This document shows, piece by piece, positions 8,534 to 17,400 of a DNA stretch of 20,301 bases; the stretch's first letter is position 1, and each line of letters begins with the position of its first letter. This stretch comes from CAZOGW01 sp964579415. Its GTDB lineage: Bacteria; Actinomycetota; Acidimicrobiia; Spongiisociales; UBA5794. The stretch is from the NCBI GenBank assembly GCA_964579415.1, contig CAZOGW010000047.1, forward strand, positions 1 to 20,301, written 5' to 3'. A program made the translations under genes and the position numbers. Under the pieces are notes generated by a model, which saw only the letters and a list, made by a program, of their open reading frames with translations, did no database searches and was not told the origin of the DNA.

Positions 8534-8755
8534 CTACCCCCCGGCGGCTTCGGCCGCCCGCTGCGCCGCGGCCGCCTTGTCCAGGCCGGCGGCCACCGCC
8601 CGCAACGTCCCGGCGACCCGGTCCAGCGAAGAGGCGTGGCCGGCGGCCGCGCCCTCGAGGGCATCGGCCGCCGGGCAGCTCCACGCCGCCTGCGAGAGGG
8701 AGATCACGCCGTCGAGGGCGCATTCGAGCTCCCTGGCGTGTTCCCGCAGGCTCAT
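8534..8755 (-). CDS. small WXG100-like (ESAT-6-like) protein, WSC variant
   Basis: A 73-residue, Ala-rich, helical protein with Trp25-Ser26-Cys27 at the expected turn between two helices, so Cys replaces the Gly of WXG. It lies between a clearer WXG100 gene and the type VII ATPase gene, with 7 bp to the latter. This suggests it is the partner or second substrate of the secreted pair. The ATG at 8755 has a strong AAGGAGGT seven nt upstream. A TTG at 8788 in the same frame would add 11 residues but would put the ribosome site inside the coding region, so it was not chosen. It is shorter than the usual 95-100 residues and lacks an obvious YxxxD/E tail signal. It could instead be a chaperone-like or non-secreted partner. 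Confidence 0.72.
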   Translation of the reverse strand: MSLREHARELECALDGVISLSQAAWSCPAADALEGAAAGHASSLDRVAGTLRAVAAGLDKAAAAQRAAEAAGG

Positions 8756-8829
8756 TGCGGCCACCTCCTTGGCGTAGGGAGTGGACAATCTCGTCCTCCT
8801 CGCTCAAGCCCGACGTCGGCTCCGGCCTG

Positions 8830-9093
8830 TCAGCCGAACACCTCGTCGTACTGGGTGGCCTTGGCCTCGAGTGCGGTGGCGGTCGTCTCCATGTCCTCCT
8901 GCAGCGAGCGAAGCATCGGCTCGTACTTGGCGTGGAACGTGTCCTTGAACTGCTCGGCGACGCCACCGGTCCACAGCAGAGCGTTCACCGAGCTGCGGAT
9001 GGTGGCGATCAGCGAGTTGACGTTGCCGGCGCTGCTGTTGAACGCCGTCTTGGTGTGGCGGAGCGTCGCCGAGTCGACCTGCTGGACGGCCAT
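8830..9093 (-). CDS. WXG100 family type VII secretion substrate (EsxA-like)
   Basis: An 87-residue protein with two predicted helices joined at Trp41-Thr42-Gly43, the WXG motif. Ser/Asn-rich and Gln/Glu-rich amphipathic segments lie on either side. Members form four-helix dimers, are exported by EccC/EssC systems and often bind the last ATPase domain of the motor. The C-terminus QYDEVFG resembles the YxxxD/E export signal but does not match it exactly. An AAGGAG ribosome site stands about 7 nt before the ATG. It is the first gene of the minus-strand operon WXG100, WSC protein, EccC/EssC-like ATPase, and has a good promoter at 9144-9172. Confidence 0.9.
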   Translation of the reverse strand: MAVQQVDSATLRHTKTAFNSSAGNVNSLIATIRSSVNALLWTGGVAEQFKDTFHAKYEPMLRSLQEDMETTATALEAKATQYDEVFG

Positions 9094-9143
9094 GGGCCTC
9101 TCCTTGCTTTCCGTGCCGGCTCCGGCAGCCGGTCATGGCGGGC

Positions 9144-9172
9144 ACCGTATAACGTTGTTTTATGCTTGTCAA
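9144..9172 (-). promoter_or_regulatory. promoter of the type VII operon
   Basis: On the minus strand a perfect TTGACA (9172-9167) is followed by 17 nt and TACGGT (9149-9144, TANNNT). The predicted start is about 45 nt before the first WXG100 gene. The -35 box overlaps that of the divergent promoter on the plus strand, so a regulator binding here could control both directions. Confidence 0.65.
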
Positions 9173-9195
9173 GATAGCTTATCAGGAGTTATCCT
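9166..9195 (+). promoter_or_regulatory. promoter of the TcpC-like gene
   Basis: TTGTCA (9166-9171), an 18-nt spacer and TATCCT (9190-9195) form a plausible housekeeping promoter about 30 nt upstream of the ATG at 9228. The TTGTCA overlaps the divergent TTGACA by five bases. RNA polymerase therefore cannot occupy both promoters at once, which suggests linked expression. Confidence 0.55.
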
Positions 9196-9227
9196 GTCCG
9201 GTGTGGAGTGGCGAGAAGGAGGTCACC

Positions 9228-10133
9228 ATGTACGGCACCGCCGCCGATCCGCTGACCGAGTTGCTCGAACTGGACGTCCGCGTCGACGGGGAGGTCGGCG
9301 TCCCTCCCCTCCCGCCGTCCCGCCGCCGATGGGAGCGGATGGGGGCGGCCGGCGGCGCGGCGGCGTTGGTCCTGTCGGCGGCCGCCCTCTGGGCCGCCCT
9401 CTCCCGGCCCGGTGCTGTGGAGGGCGCCGACGCGGAGCCGTCCATTCCCGAGGCGGTCCCGGCGTTCGCCGAGATGTACGTGTCCGACTACCTGACAGCG
9501 GCCGGGGAGGACCGGCGGGACGTCCTGCGGACCTACTACCCCGCCGTGCCCGAGATCGGCGGTGGCGACGGTGCCGACCGGTTCGTCACTCAGGTGGTCA
9601 CCACCGAAGTGTCTCCCCAGCGGCTGGGTGGCGGGTGGCGGGTGGAGACCGCGGCGACCGTCCTCGTCGGCGGCGACGCCGGGTACGTGCCCGACGGCAC
9701 CCACCACTACGTGGTCGGCGTCGTCTCCACCGGTTCCGGGCTGGCCGCCACCAGCCTGCCGGGGCGGCTGCCCGCTCCCCCTTCCGGCGCCGTCCCCGCC
9801 ACTGTGGACGGCACCGACGTGGAGGACGAGAGCCTGCGCAGCGCCGTCGAGGCCTTCCTGGCCGCCTACCTCCTCGGCGCCGGCGACCTCGACCCCCTGG
9901 TCACCCCCGGCAGCGGCATCGTCCCGGTGGCCCCGCCTCCGTACCGGGCAATCTCGATCGACCAGGTCACCGCAGTCGGACCAGTCGAAGGGCTCCGCTA
10001 CGTCCGCATCACCGGCACGGCGACGCCGCACCTGGGCTCACCCCTCCCCATCGAGCACCACCTCGCCATGCTCACCGATGATGGAGCCTGGAAAGTAGCG
10101 TCCCTCCCCCCCGGCCCCCCACTGCGCGGCTGA
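9228..10133 (+). CDS. TcpC/VirB8-like bitopic membrane protein
   Basis: A 301-residue protein: a short cytoplasmic N-terminus with an Arg-rich SRRRWERMG, one membrane helix (about 38-57), then two external domains. Domain 1 begins FAEMYVSDYLT (80-90) and ends with SLPGRLPAPP (176-185). Domain 2 begins FLAAYLLGAGDL (210-221) and continues LVTPGSGIVPV (224-234). This pattern matches TcpC/Orf13 of conjugative elements, whose two NTF2-like domains resemble VirB8. In conjugation such proteins scaffold the channel. No relaxase or VirB4 is in the window. Next to the type VII genes it may serve that machine or be a relic of an integrated element. The ATG at 9228 has GAAGGAGG upstream. An ATG at 9162 lies inside the promoter and was rejected. 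The family call is from pattern memory. Confidence 0.7.
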   Translation: MYGTAADPLTELLELDVRVDGEVGVPPLPPSRRRWERMGAAGGAAALVLSAAALWAALSRPGAVEGADAEPSIPEAVPAFAEMYVSDYLTAAGEDRRDVLRTYYPAVPEIGGGDGADRFVTQVVTTEVSPQRLGGGWRVETAATVLVGGDAGYVPDGTHHYVVGVVSTGSGLAATSLPGRLPAPPSGAVPATVDGTDVEDESLRSAVEAFLAAYLLGAGDLDPLVTPGSGIVPVAPPPYRAISIDQVTAVGPVEGLRYVRITGTATPHLGSPLPIEHHLAMLTDDGAWKVASLPPGPPLRG

Positions 10134-10140
10134 CACACCA

Positions 10141-10175
10141 AGTACCGAATACCAAGTACCAAGTACCAAGTACCC
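10141..10175. repeat. heptamer array, 5 units (AGTACCA)
   Basis: Five units in 7-bp register: AGTACCG, AATACCA, AGTACCA, AGTACCA, AGTACCC, preceded by a looser CACACCA. The array starts 8 bp after the stop of the TcpC-like gene and lies between converging genes. No other terminator-like hairpin was seen in the 79-bp gap. Confidence 0.85.
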
Positions 10176-10212
10176 CCTCGGGAGCACGGCGACCTCACTC
10201 CCTCCGCCCCTC

Positions 10213-10740
10213 TCACACGAACAGTTGCACCTCCGCCTCCGATGCGAAGTCGAGGAAGCCGGCGGCGCCGGCTATGTCGCAGCCGGGGATGAGGTCCTTC
10301 TCCTCGATTCCCATCACCCCCATGGTGGTGGAGCAGGCGAAGAGTTGGACGCCGAGGCCGCGGGCCATCTCGATGAACTCGGGGACTCCGGGCACGGCGG
10401 CGTCCTTCATCCACTTCCCCATCATCCAGGTGGCGGCCGCGGTGGCGCCCGGCATCGCCCCGAGCAGGTTGGGGAGCTGGACCGGGCCGGCGGGGTTGGC
10501 CAGCGACGCCACCTTGAGCTTCTCGAAGCGCTCCTTGTGGATGATGTCGAGCCCGTAGAAGGTGAAGAAGATGCCCGCCTCCCAGCCCAGGCTGGCGGCG
10601 GTGGTGGAGAGGATCAGCGGCGGATAGGCCGCGTCGAGGGTGCCTTTGGATGCGATGAGGGCGATCCGCTTGCGCTTCGGCCGGGCCTCGGCGGCGGGGC
10701 TCGGGTCGGGGACGGTGGTGAGCTCGGGAGCAGCGGTCAT
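10213..10740 (-). CDS. DsrE/DsrF/DrsH-like sulfur-carrier protein (DsrE2 type)
   Basis: 175 residues. After a charged, Pro/Ala-rich N-terminus the fold begins at RIALIASKGTLDAAYPPLIL (25-44), typical of the DsrE2 group. The conserved parts include GIFFTFYGLDII, a MPGATAAATWMM stretch, and FACSTTMGVMGI with Cys136, followed by LIPGCDIAGAAGFL with Cys154. DsrE2 proteins are thought to pass sulfane sulfur to or from TusA through cysteine persulfides in sulfur-oxidising bacteria. The start overlaps the tusA-like stop as ATGA, so the two are translationally coupled. Being in an operon with cysteine synthase points to sulfur handling in biosynthesis rather than energy metabolism. This is inference. 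Confidence 0.85.
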   Translation of the reverse strand: MTAAPELTTVPDPSPAAEARPKRKRIALIASKGTLDAAYPPLILSTTAASLGWEAGIFFTFYGLDIIHKERFEKLKVASLANPAGPVQLPNLLGAMPGATAAATWMMGKWMKDAAVPGVPEFIEMARGLGVQLFACSTTMGVMGIEEKDLIPGCDIAGAAGFLDFASEAEVQLFV

Positions 10741-10982
10741 CGCGGTTCCTCCTTGCGGATGACGAACCGCTGGGTGCCGCCGCGGTCCTCGGACTCGACC
10801 AGGGTGTCGCCGCGCTGGCGCGCCAACGCCGGGATGTCGGACAGCGAGCCGGGATCGGTGGTGATCAGCTCCAGTGTCTCGCCCGGTTGCAACTGGTTGA
10901 GCACCAGCCCTGCCTTGTAGACCGGGAGCGGGCAGAGCAGCCCGGAGGCGTCAAGTGTCTGCGTGGTGGTGGGTGCGGTCAT
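10737..10982 (-). CDS. tusA: TusA-family sulfur carrier protein
   Basis: 81 residues with the TusA signature LDASGLLCPLPVYKA. Cys17-Pro18 is the sulfur-accepting site, and the beta strand TLELITTDPGSLSDIPALAR follows. TusA-like proteins carry sulfur as a persulfide and give it to thiolation, molybdenum-cofactor or other sulfur pathways. The gene overlaps the DsrE2-like gene by 4 bp and lies 20 bp behind cysteine synthase, so all three are probably one transcript. An AGGAAGGGG sequence before the ATG is a good ribosome site. The exact partner cannot be told, and SirA/YeeD-type relatives share the motif. The symbol marks the family, not proven tRNA thiolation. Confidence 0.9.
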   Translation of the reverse strand: MTAPTTTQTLDASGLLCPLPVYKAGLVLNQLQPGETLELITTDPGSLSDIPALARQRGDTLVESEDRGGTQRFVIRKEEPR

Positions 10983-11002
10983 CGATGGTCCCCTTCCTGG
11001 GT

Positions 11003-11983
11003 TCAGACTGTCGGAGTGCCCTCGTCGCCGAGGATGTCGGTGAAGTAGCTGGCGTACTTGAGGCCGGAGTCGGGTGAGATGCCGACCACGACGGCGTCGG
11101 TGTCGAGTTGCTCGGCGGCGGCGACGATGGCTCCGGTGGACGGCCCCACCATGAGTGCGTCGTGGCGGAAGAGCCGCCGGGTGGTGTCGTAGGCGGCCTG
11201 GTCGTCGACGACGATCACCTCGTCGATGACGGAGCGGTCGAGAATCGCCGGCTCCCTGGCCTCGGCAAAGCTCTTCATTCCGGGGAGGCGGTGCCCCGGT
11301 TGAGGCTCGACGGCGACCACCTTGATGCCGGGGTCCTGCTCCTTGAGGTACCGGCCGACGCCGGTGATCGTGCCGCAGGTGCCGAAGGCGGCGACGAAGA
11401 CGCCGACCTCCCCGCCGGTCTGGCGCCAGATCTCGGGACCGGTGGTCTCGTAGTGGGCGGCGACGTTGTCCGGGTTGTCATACTGCGCCGGCATGACGAA
11501 CCGCTGCCCGCCCTCGCTGGCGGCGAGCGAGCGAGCCAGGGCGATGGCGCCGTCCTTGGGCAGGTCGATGGGACACAGGTCGTCGGGTGTCTCCCATACT
11601 TCGGCGCCGAGCATGCGTAGCAGCACCTTCTTCTCCTCGGGGACTCCGTCGGGGATGGTGACGGTGAAGCGGACGCCCCGGAGAGCAGCGAGCGCAGCGA
11701 GGGCGATGGCGGTGTTGCCCGACGACGCCTCGACGATCTCCTTTCCGGCGAGAGCCCCGCGGCGTTCCAGCCCGTCGATGAGGTAGGCGGCGGTGCGGTC
11801 CTTCACCGATCCCCACGGATTGAGCCACTCCAGCTTGAGGAACAGCTCGAGCGGCGAGGTGCCCACCCGCACCAGCGGCGTGGGGTTGTCGACGTCGGGC
11901 AGCAGGTGGGCGATCGAGTCGTAGCGCTCCACCCCGCGATCGGTGCCCAGCCGGTGCCGGGACCGGGGCTCGGTTGTCGTCAT
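11003..11983 (-). CDS. PLP-dependent cysteine synthase family protein
   Basis: 326 residues of a fold-type II PLP enzyme of the cysteine synthase / cystathionine beta-synthase group. The PLP lysine is Lys61 in NPWGSVKDRTA. The substrate loop is EASSGNT (85-91), the phosphate-binding loop GTCGTITG (201-208) and the pyridine-contact segment GPSTGA (280-285). The reaction is beta-replacement on an activated serine (O-acetylserine, O-phosphoserine or similar) with sulfide or a carrier-bound sulfur to give cysteine. Sequence alone does not fix the activated substrate. The ATG at 11983 has GGGAG 7 nt upstream. The gene leads an operon with tusA and a dsrE2-like gene. Upstream are a terminator (12002-12040) and a Cys-rich leader ORF (12073-12144), so expression is probably cysteine-regulated. 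Confidence 0.9.
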   Translation of the reverse strand: MTTTEPRSRHRLGTDRGVERYDSIAHLLPDVDNPTPLVRVGTSPLELFLKLEWLNPWGSVKDRTAAYLIDGLERRGALAGKEIVEASSGNTAIALAALAALRGVRFTVTIPDGVPEEKKVLLRMLGAEVWETPDDLCPIDLPKDGAIALARSLAASEGGQRFVMPAQYDNPDNVAAHYETTGPEIWRQTGGEVGVFVAAFGTCGTITGVGRYLKEQDPGIKVVAVEPQPGHRLPGMKSFAEAREPAILDRSVIDEVIVVDDQAAYDTTRRLFRHDALMVGPSTGAIVAAAEQLDTDAVVVGISPDSGLKYASYFTDILGDEGTPTV

Positions 11984-12001
11984 GGTGTTTCTCCCGTGGC
12001 C

Positions 12002-12040
12002 GGAAATAGAAAGAACCCGCCGGCTGCGCCGTGCGGGTTC
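12002..12040 (-). terminator. intrinsic terminator / attenuator before cysteine synthase
   Basis: On the minus strand GAACCCGC (12040-12033), a bulged A, CGGC, loop GCA, GCCG and GCGGGTTC (12020-12013) form a 12-bp stem. TTTCTATTTCC (12012-12002) follows. The hairpin lies after the Cys-rich leader ORF and ends 19 bp before the cysteine synthase ATG, where a terminator can only serve to attenuate. A smaller inverted repeat (TTCTC/GAGAA, 12038-12049) shares bases with the foot of the stem and could compete with it. Confidence 0.8.
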
Positions 12041-12072
12041 TCGTGAGAATCGGAAGGAGGTGGGTCAGGTCG

Positions 12073-12144
12073 TCAGATGCGCTCCTCCATGCACGGCGCG
12101 ATGTAGCCGGGACAACAACACGCGGCGCAGAGGAACTTGCTCAC
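12073..12144 (-). CDS. 23-residue Cys-rich leader peptide (putative cysteine attenuator uORF)
   Basis: A GTG at 12144 opens 23 codons ending in TGA at 12073. The peptide contains CAACCCP, with four Cys in six positions and three consecutive TGT codons, plus another Cys five residues before the end. There is no ribosome site, but a TAAGCT box ends 7 nt before the GTG, as expected for a leaderless mRNA. Downstream are a terminator hairpin (12002-12040) and then the cysteine synthase ATG, 89 nt after the stop. In mycobacteria, leaderless polycysteine uORFs attenuate sulfur operons when cysteine is plentiful. The same role is inferred here. A longer reading of the frame up to 12270 runs back through the heptamer repeats and is unlikely. 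Confidence 0.72.
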   Translation of the reverse strand: MSKFLCAACCCPGYIAPCMEERI

Positions 12145-12151
12145 GTCCGAG

Positions 12152-12157
12152 AGCTTA
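12152..12157 (-). promoter_or_regulatory. -10 box for the leaderless cysteine operon transcript
   Basis: TAAGCT (TANNNT) on the minus strand is 7 nt from the GTG of the leader peptide, the same spacing as at the nitroreductase gene. The -35 region falls at the edge of the heptamer array and shows no TTGACA. Transcription starting at the G of GTG would make the leader ORF leaderless. Confidence 0.6.
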
Positions 12158-12168
12158 GCCTCCGTGGG

Positions 12169-12198
12169 AGTACTTGGTACTTGGTATTTGGTATCTGG
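12169..12198. repeat. heptamer array, 4 units (TACTTGG type)
   Basis: TACTTGG, TACTTGG, TATTTGG, TATCTGG in 7-bp register. This is the reverse complement of the AGTACCA family seen at 10141-10175. It is the left arm of the inverted repeat 12170-12281 and lies just upstream of the cysteine operon promoter. Confidence 0.85.
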
Positions 12199-12281
12199 CG
12201 ACCACTGCGAGCCCTCTCGCCCCGCGGCGTAACGCTCCCAACAATCGCCAGGGCGCATACGAAGTACCAAGTACCAAGTAC
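12170..12281. repeat. 112-bp imperfect inverted repeat built from heptamers
   Basis: A perfect 17-bp arm (12170-12186) matches the reverse complement of 12265-12281. Inside it the arms continue with a few mismatches and a 5-nt insertion, and end in CTGGCGA (12195-12201) against TCGCCAG (12245-12251). The loop is about 43 nt. The element sits 22 bp after the acs stop and could form a large hairpin in RNA or DNA, much like a small non-coding mobile element or a bidirectional 3'-end structure. No target-site duplication was recognised. Confidence 0.7.
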
Positions 12282-12282
12282 C
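12262..12282. repeat. heptamer array, 3 units (AAGTACC)
   Basis: Three exact AAGTACC units, 21 bp after the acs stop codon. They are the right arm of the inverted repeat and the same sequence family as 10141-10175. Confidence 0.85.
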
Positions 12283-12303
12283 TCCCGACGCGACCGCCGC
12301 TTC

Positions 12304-14259
<1,956 letters not shown>

Positions 14260-14266
14260 TGGCGCG

Positions 14267-14296
14267 ACCTCCCTGTGGCTTATCTCGGTCATCGTA
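14267..14296 (-). promoter_or_regulatory. -10 box and strong ribosome site of acs
   Basis: TACGAT (14296-14291) fits TANNNT and would start RNA near 14283. AGGGAGGT (14274-14267) follows, 7 nt before the GTG. This arrangement decides for the GTG start, because an ATG at 14292 would lie inside the -10 box. Confidence 0.5.
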
Positions 14297-14364
14297 TCCG
14301 GATCGTCCCGTCCCCGGCACCGGATGAAGCCCGGGGCGACAATCCGGAGCCGGTGGGGAACGAA

Positions 14365-14394
14365 GTGTGGGGCCGGGTTTCCCCGGCCCCACAC
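14365..14394 (-). terminator. strong hairpin after the subtilase gene
   Basis: GTGTGGGGCCGG pairs with CCGGCCCCACAC around a short loop, a 12-bp GC-rich stem beginning 22 bp after the subtilase stop. In the minus direction it is followed by TTCGTTCCCC, a weak T-run. It separates the subtilase transcript from the acs promoter. Confidence 0.7.
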
Positions 14395-14416
14395 TCATCG
14401 ATCGGACGGATGCGGC

Positions 14417-17400
14417 TCAGTTGGACGTGACGGTCACCGGGGTGACCACCACCGTCTCGCCGAGGACGGTCGACGCCACCGAGCGGGTGGTCACCGTCCC
14501 GTCACCGACACGCTGGCCCCGGGCGGTGATGGTGTACGACACCGACCCACCGGGCACCGGGGTCCCGCCGGTGACCCGCAAGCTGGTGGTCGGCAGCACT
14601 CTGTCCATCTGACCCTCGCCGAACTCGTTCTCGGCGCCCACCAGGAACGGTTCGCCGAACGGGTCGGCGGGATGACCGGGCGGGTAGCTGAAGGTGATGT
14701 CCTCGACGCCGCCGGTGCGGATCCAGGTCTGCTGGATACGCAGGCTGGTGGTGCCCCACACGAACAGGTGCGTCTCGACGACGATCCACGTGTTGACCGA
14801 GTCGGTCAGCGTGCCGACGTACAACCCGGGCGCCCCGGTGCCGTTGAGGTCGGTCCAGAACGGCGTCAGGATGTTGTTGGGCAGTGCCGGGTTGGGGCCT
14901 GCCGGGACCTCCCACTGGACGTCGACGCCGGTGCCGCCGCCGGCATGGAGGACGCCGTTGGAGTCGACGCCGAGCCGGTTGTAGATACCCCCGTTGTAGG
15001 CGTACGCCGGCGTGTTGTAGTTGACGATCGTCTCGTCGCCGACGGCGAGAGGGGCGATGCCGAAGCCGGCCAGAGGCAGGTAACCGGCAGGGCCGGTTCC
15101 CGGCGCCACCGACGGCACACCGGCGCTGTTGCCTTCGAGTTCCACACCCGAGAGGCGCACGTTCCAGGCATCCACCGTGGTGGCGCCGTCAACCGCAGCG
15201 ACCCTGATCTCGTTGCTGAGCCGGGTGCTCAGGTCCACCGTGGCGGTGGCCCGGCCCGTGTTGGTGGCGGTCACCACGCAGGTGGTGTTGGCGCCACGGG
15301 CGACGGTTGCCGGGTCACAGGTGCTGGTGACCGCCACGTCGCCCTGCTCGGCGGTGAACACCACCGGCAGGTGCAGCGGCGTTCCGGCAGAGCCCGCCGC
15401 GGGCGTCAGCGCGACACGACCGAAGTGGGTACCCGACAGCTCGGTGGTGGCGATGGTGATCTCGACATCGCGGGTGGCGCCGCTGGACACCTTGAGGCGC
15501 GTCGGCCACACCGAGATGGTGCTGCCGTCGGGCGCCGTCGCCGACACGTCGTAGTTCAGCGTGCCGCGGCCCGGGTTGGTGAAGCTGCGCACCGTGGTGA
15601 CGGTGCCGGCCACCGAGGCCCGGATCGACGGGAGGTTGAGATCCACCGCGGTGAGCGGGCTGCCGGCCAGCTCGAAGAACCGGTCCGGTGTCTCGTCGAG
15701 CACCAGGGTGGCGGCACCGGCGGCGGCCACGTCGACACGGCCCGCGCCGTGGTCGAACGGGTCGGCCGGTGTGACCAGATCCTGCTTGACCAGGTCCTCG
15801 ACCGCCGAGGTCATCAGCGCCGACTTGACCTGACCGGGAGTCCAGTCCGGGTGCAGCGCCCGCACCAGAGCGGCGGCGCCGGCGACGTGCGGTGACGACA
15901 TCGACGTCCCGGCGATGGCCTGGAAGTACTCCCCGGCAGGCCCGCCGGGCAGCTCGTCGGGCACCGGGGTGTGACCGGCCAGGATCTGCACGCCCGGGGC
16001 GGTGACGTCCGGCTTGACGAACAGGCCGGCCGGGCCCCGCGACGAGAACGACGCGATGACGTCGCCCTGCCCGGTGGCCTTGACCCCGGCGGTGAACGAG
16101 CCGGTGACGCCGGTGTTGGCCCCGAGGAAGGCGAGCAGGGCGCTGCCTTCGGCGAGGTGGACGGTGGGCAGCCAGTGGTTGTCGGTGTTGGTGTCCTGCA
16201 GCGTCGGGTTGTACAGGATCATGCCGACTGCGCCGCCGGCGCGAACGTTGTAGCCCTTCTCGGCGCGGGCGTTGATGCCCCGCTCGCACACCACGATCTG
16301 GCCGGCGGCGCTGCCGGCGGGCAGCGGGGTGAGGCACAGCGCCTCATAGCCGGGGATGGCGGATGCATGGATCACCGGCGCCGGGCCGGCCCCTGCCGTG
16401 ACCGACGCTCCCTTCAGCTCGATGGTGGCGCCGCTGCTGCCGGTGAGGGTCAGCGTCGACTCGAACGACCGGGTCTGGGTCGAGGCGGCCACGGTGGTCA
16501 CCCAGGGCGACACGTGGTTGGCGGTCCCGGCCGTGGGGCCTTCGTTACCTGCCGAGGCGGAGACGAACACACCGGCGGCGTAGGCGTCGAGGAATGCCAG
16601 CTCCACCGGATCGACGAACGGGTCGGTACCACCGGAGATGGAGAAGTTGATGACGTCGACGCCGTCGAGGATCGCCTGCTCCACCGCGGCGGCGCTGTCG
16701 GAGCTGAAGCAGCCCTGGATACCGCACACCTTGTACTCGACCAGCCAGGCACCGGGGGCGATGCCGTGGATGGGGCCGCGCTCGACGCCGAAGATCGGGG
16801 CCGAAGCCACCGGGTTGCCGGCAGTGGTGCTGGATGTGTGGGTGCCGTGACCGTTGGAGTCACGGGCGGTGTGGAACGGCTCGGCTGCGGCCAGGTCCGG
16901 GAAGGACAGGTAGGTGTCCAGGAACGGCTCGCCGCCGATGAGCTTGTTGTTGCAGGAGAACACGTCGGTCGCCGGCGTCAGCGGGTTGTCGCCGAAGTCG
17001 CAGGCGCGGGGCGTGCCGTCGGCCTTGGCGGGCGGGGACGCCAGCGTGCCCAGGTCGGCGAACGACGGGTGCTCGGGCCACACGCCGGTGTCGAGGTTGC
17101 CGTAGATGACGCCGGCGCCGGCGGTGGCCGACCCCCCCAGCGCCTCGTACACGGGGCCGGCGTTGATGAAGTCGGCGCTGGCGTCCGTGAGCGGCTGGTT
17201 GAGGGCGTCTTTCTGCACGGCGACGACACCGTCGATGGCGACGATGTCCGCCACCGTGTTGGCGGGGACCACCGCGGCGACGCCTCCGTATACCACCCGC
17301 AGGCTCTGGCCCACCTCGGCTGCCGGAACGCGGCGCTCGATCTGGCGGACCGCTGCGGCCTCACGGGTGCGGGCGTACCGGTCGTAGGCACGCTCGGCGG

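Noticed and set aside
8527..8664. Upstream start (GTG 8664) for the type VII ATPase
   Set aside because: It would overlap the WSC gene by more than 100 bp and add an Arg/Pro-rich segment. The ATG at 8526 begins the ubiquitin-like domain directly.
7925..10081. Long plus-strand frame spanning the ATPase N-terminus, both WXG100 genes and the TcpC-like gene
   Set aside because: It crosses two promoters and runs out of frame with the TcpC-like gene, with an Arg/Pro-rich, motif-free product.
12073..12270. 65-codon version of the Cys-rich leader ORF
   Set aside because: Its first 42 codons run through the inverted-repeat element and the proposed -10 box. A GTG at 12144 with a correctly spaced -10 box explains the Cys-rich part better.
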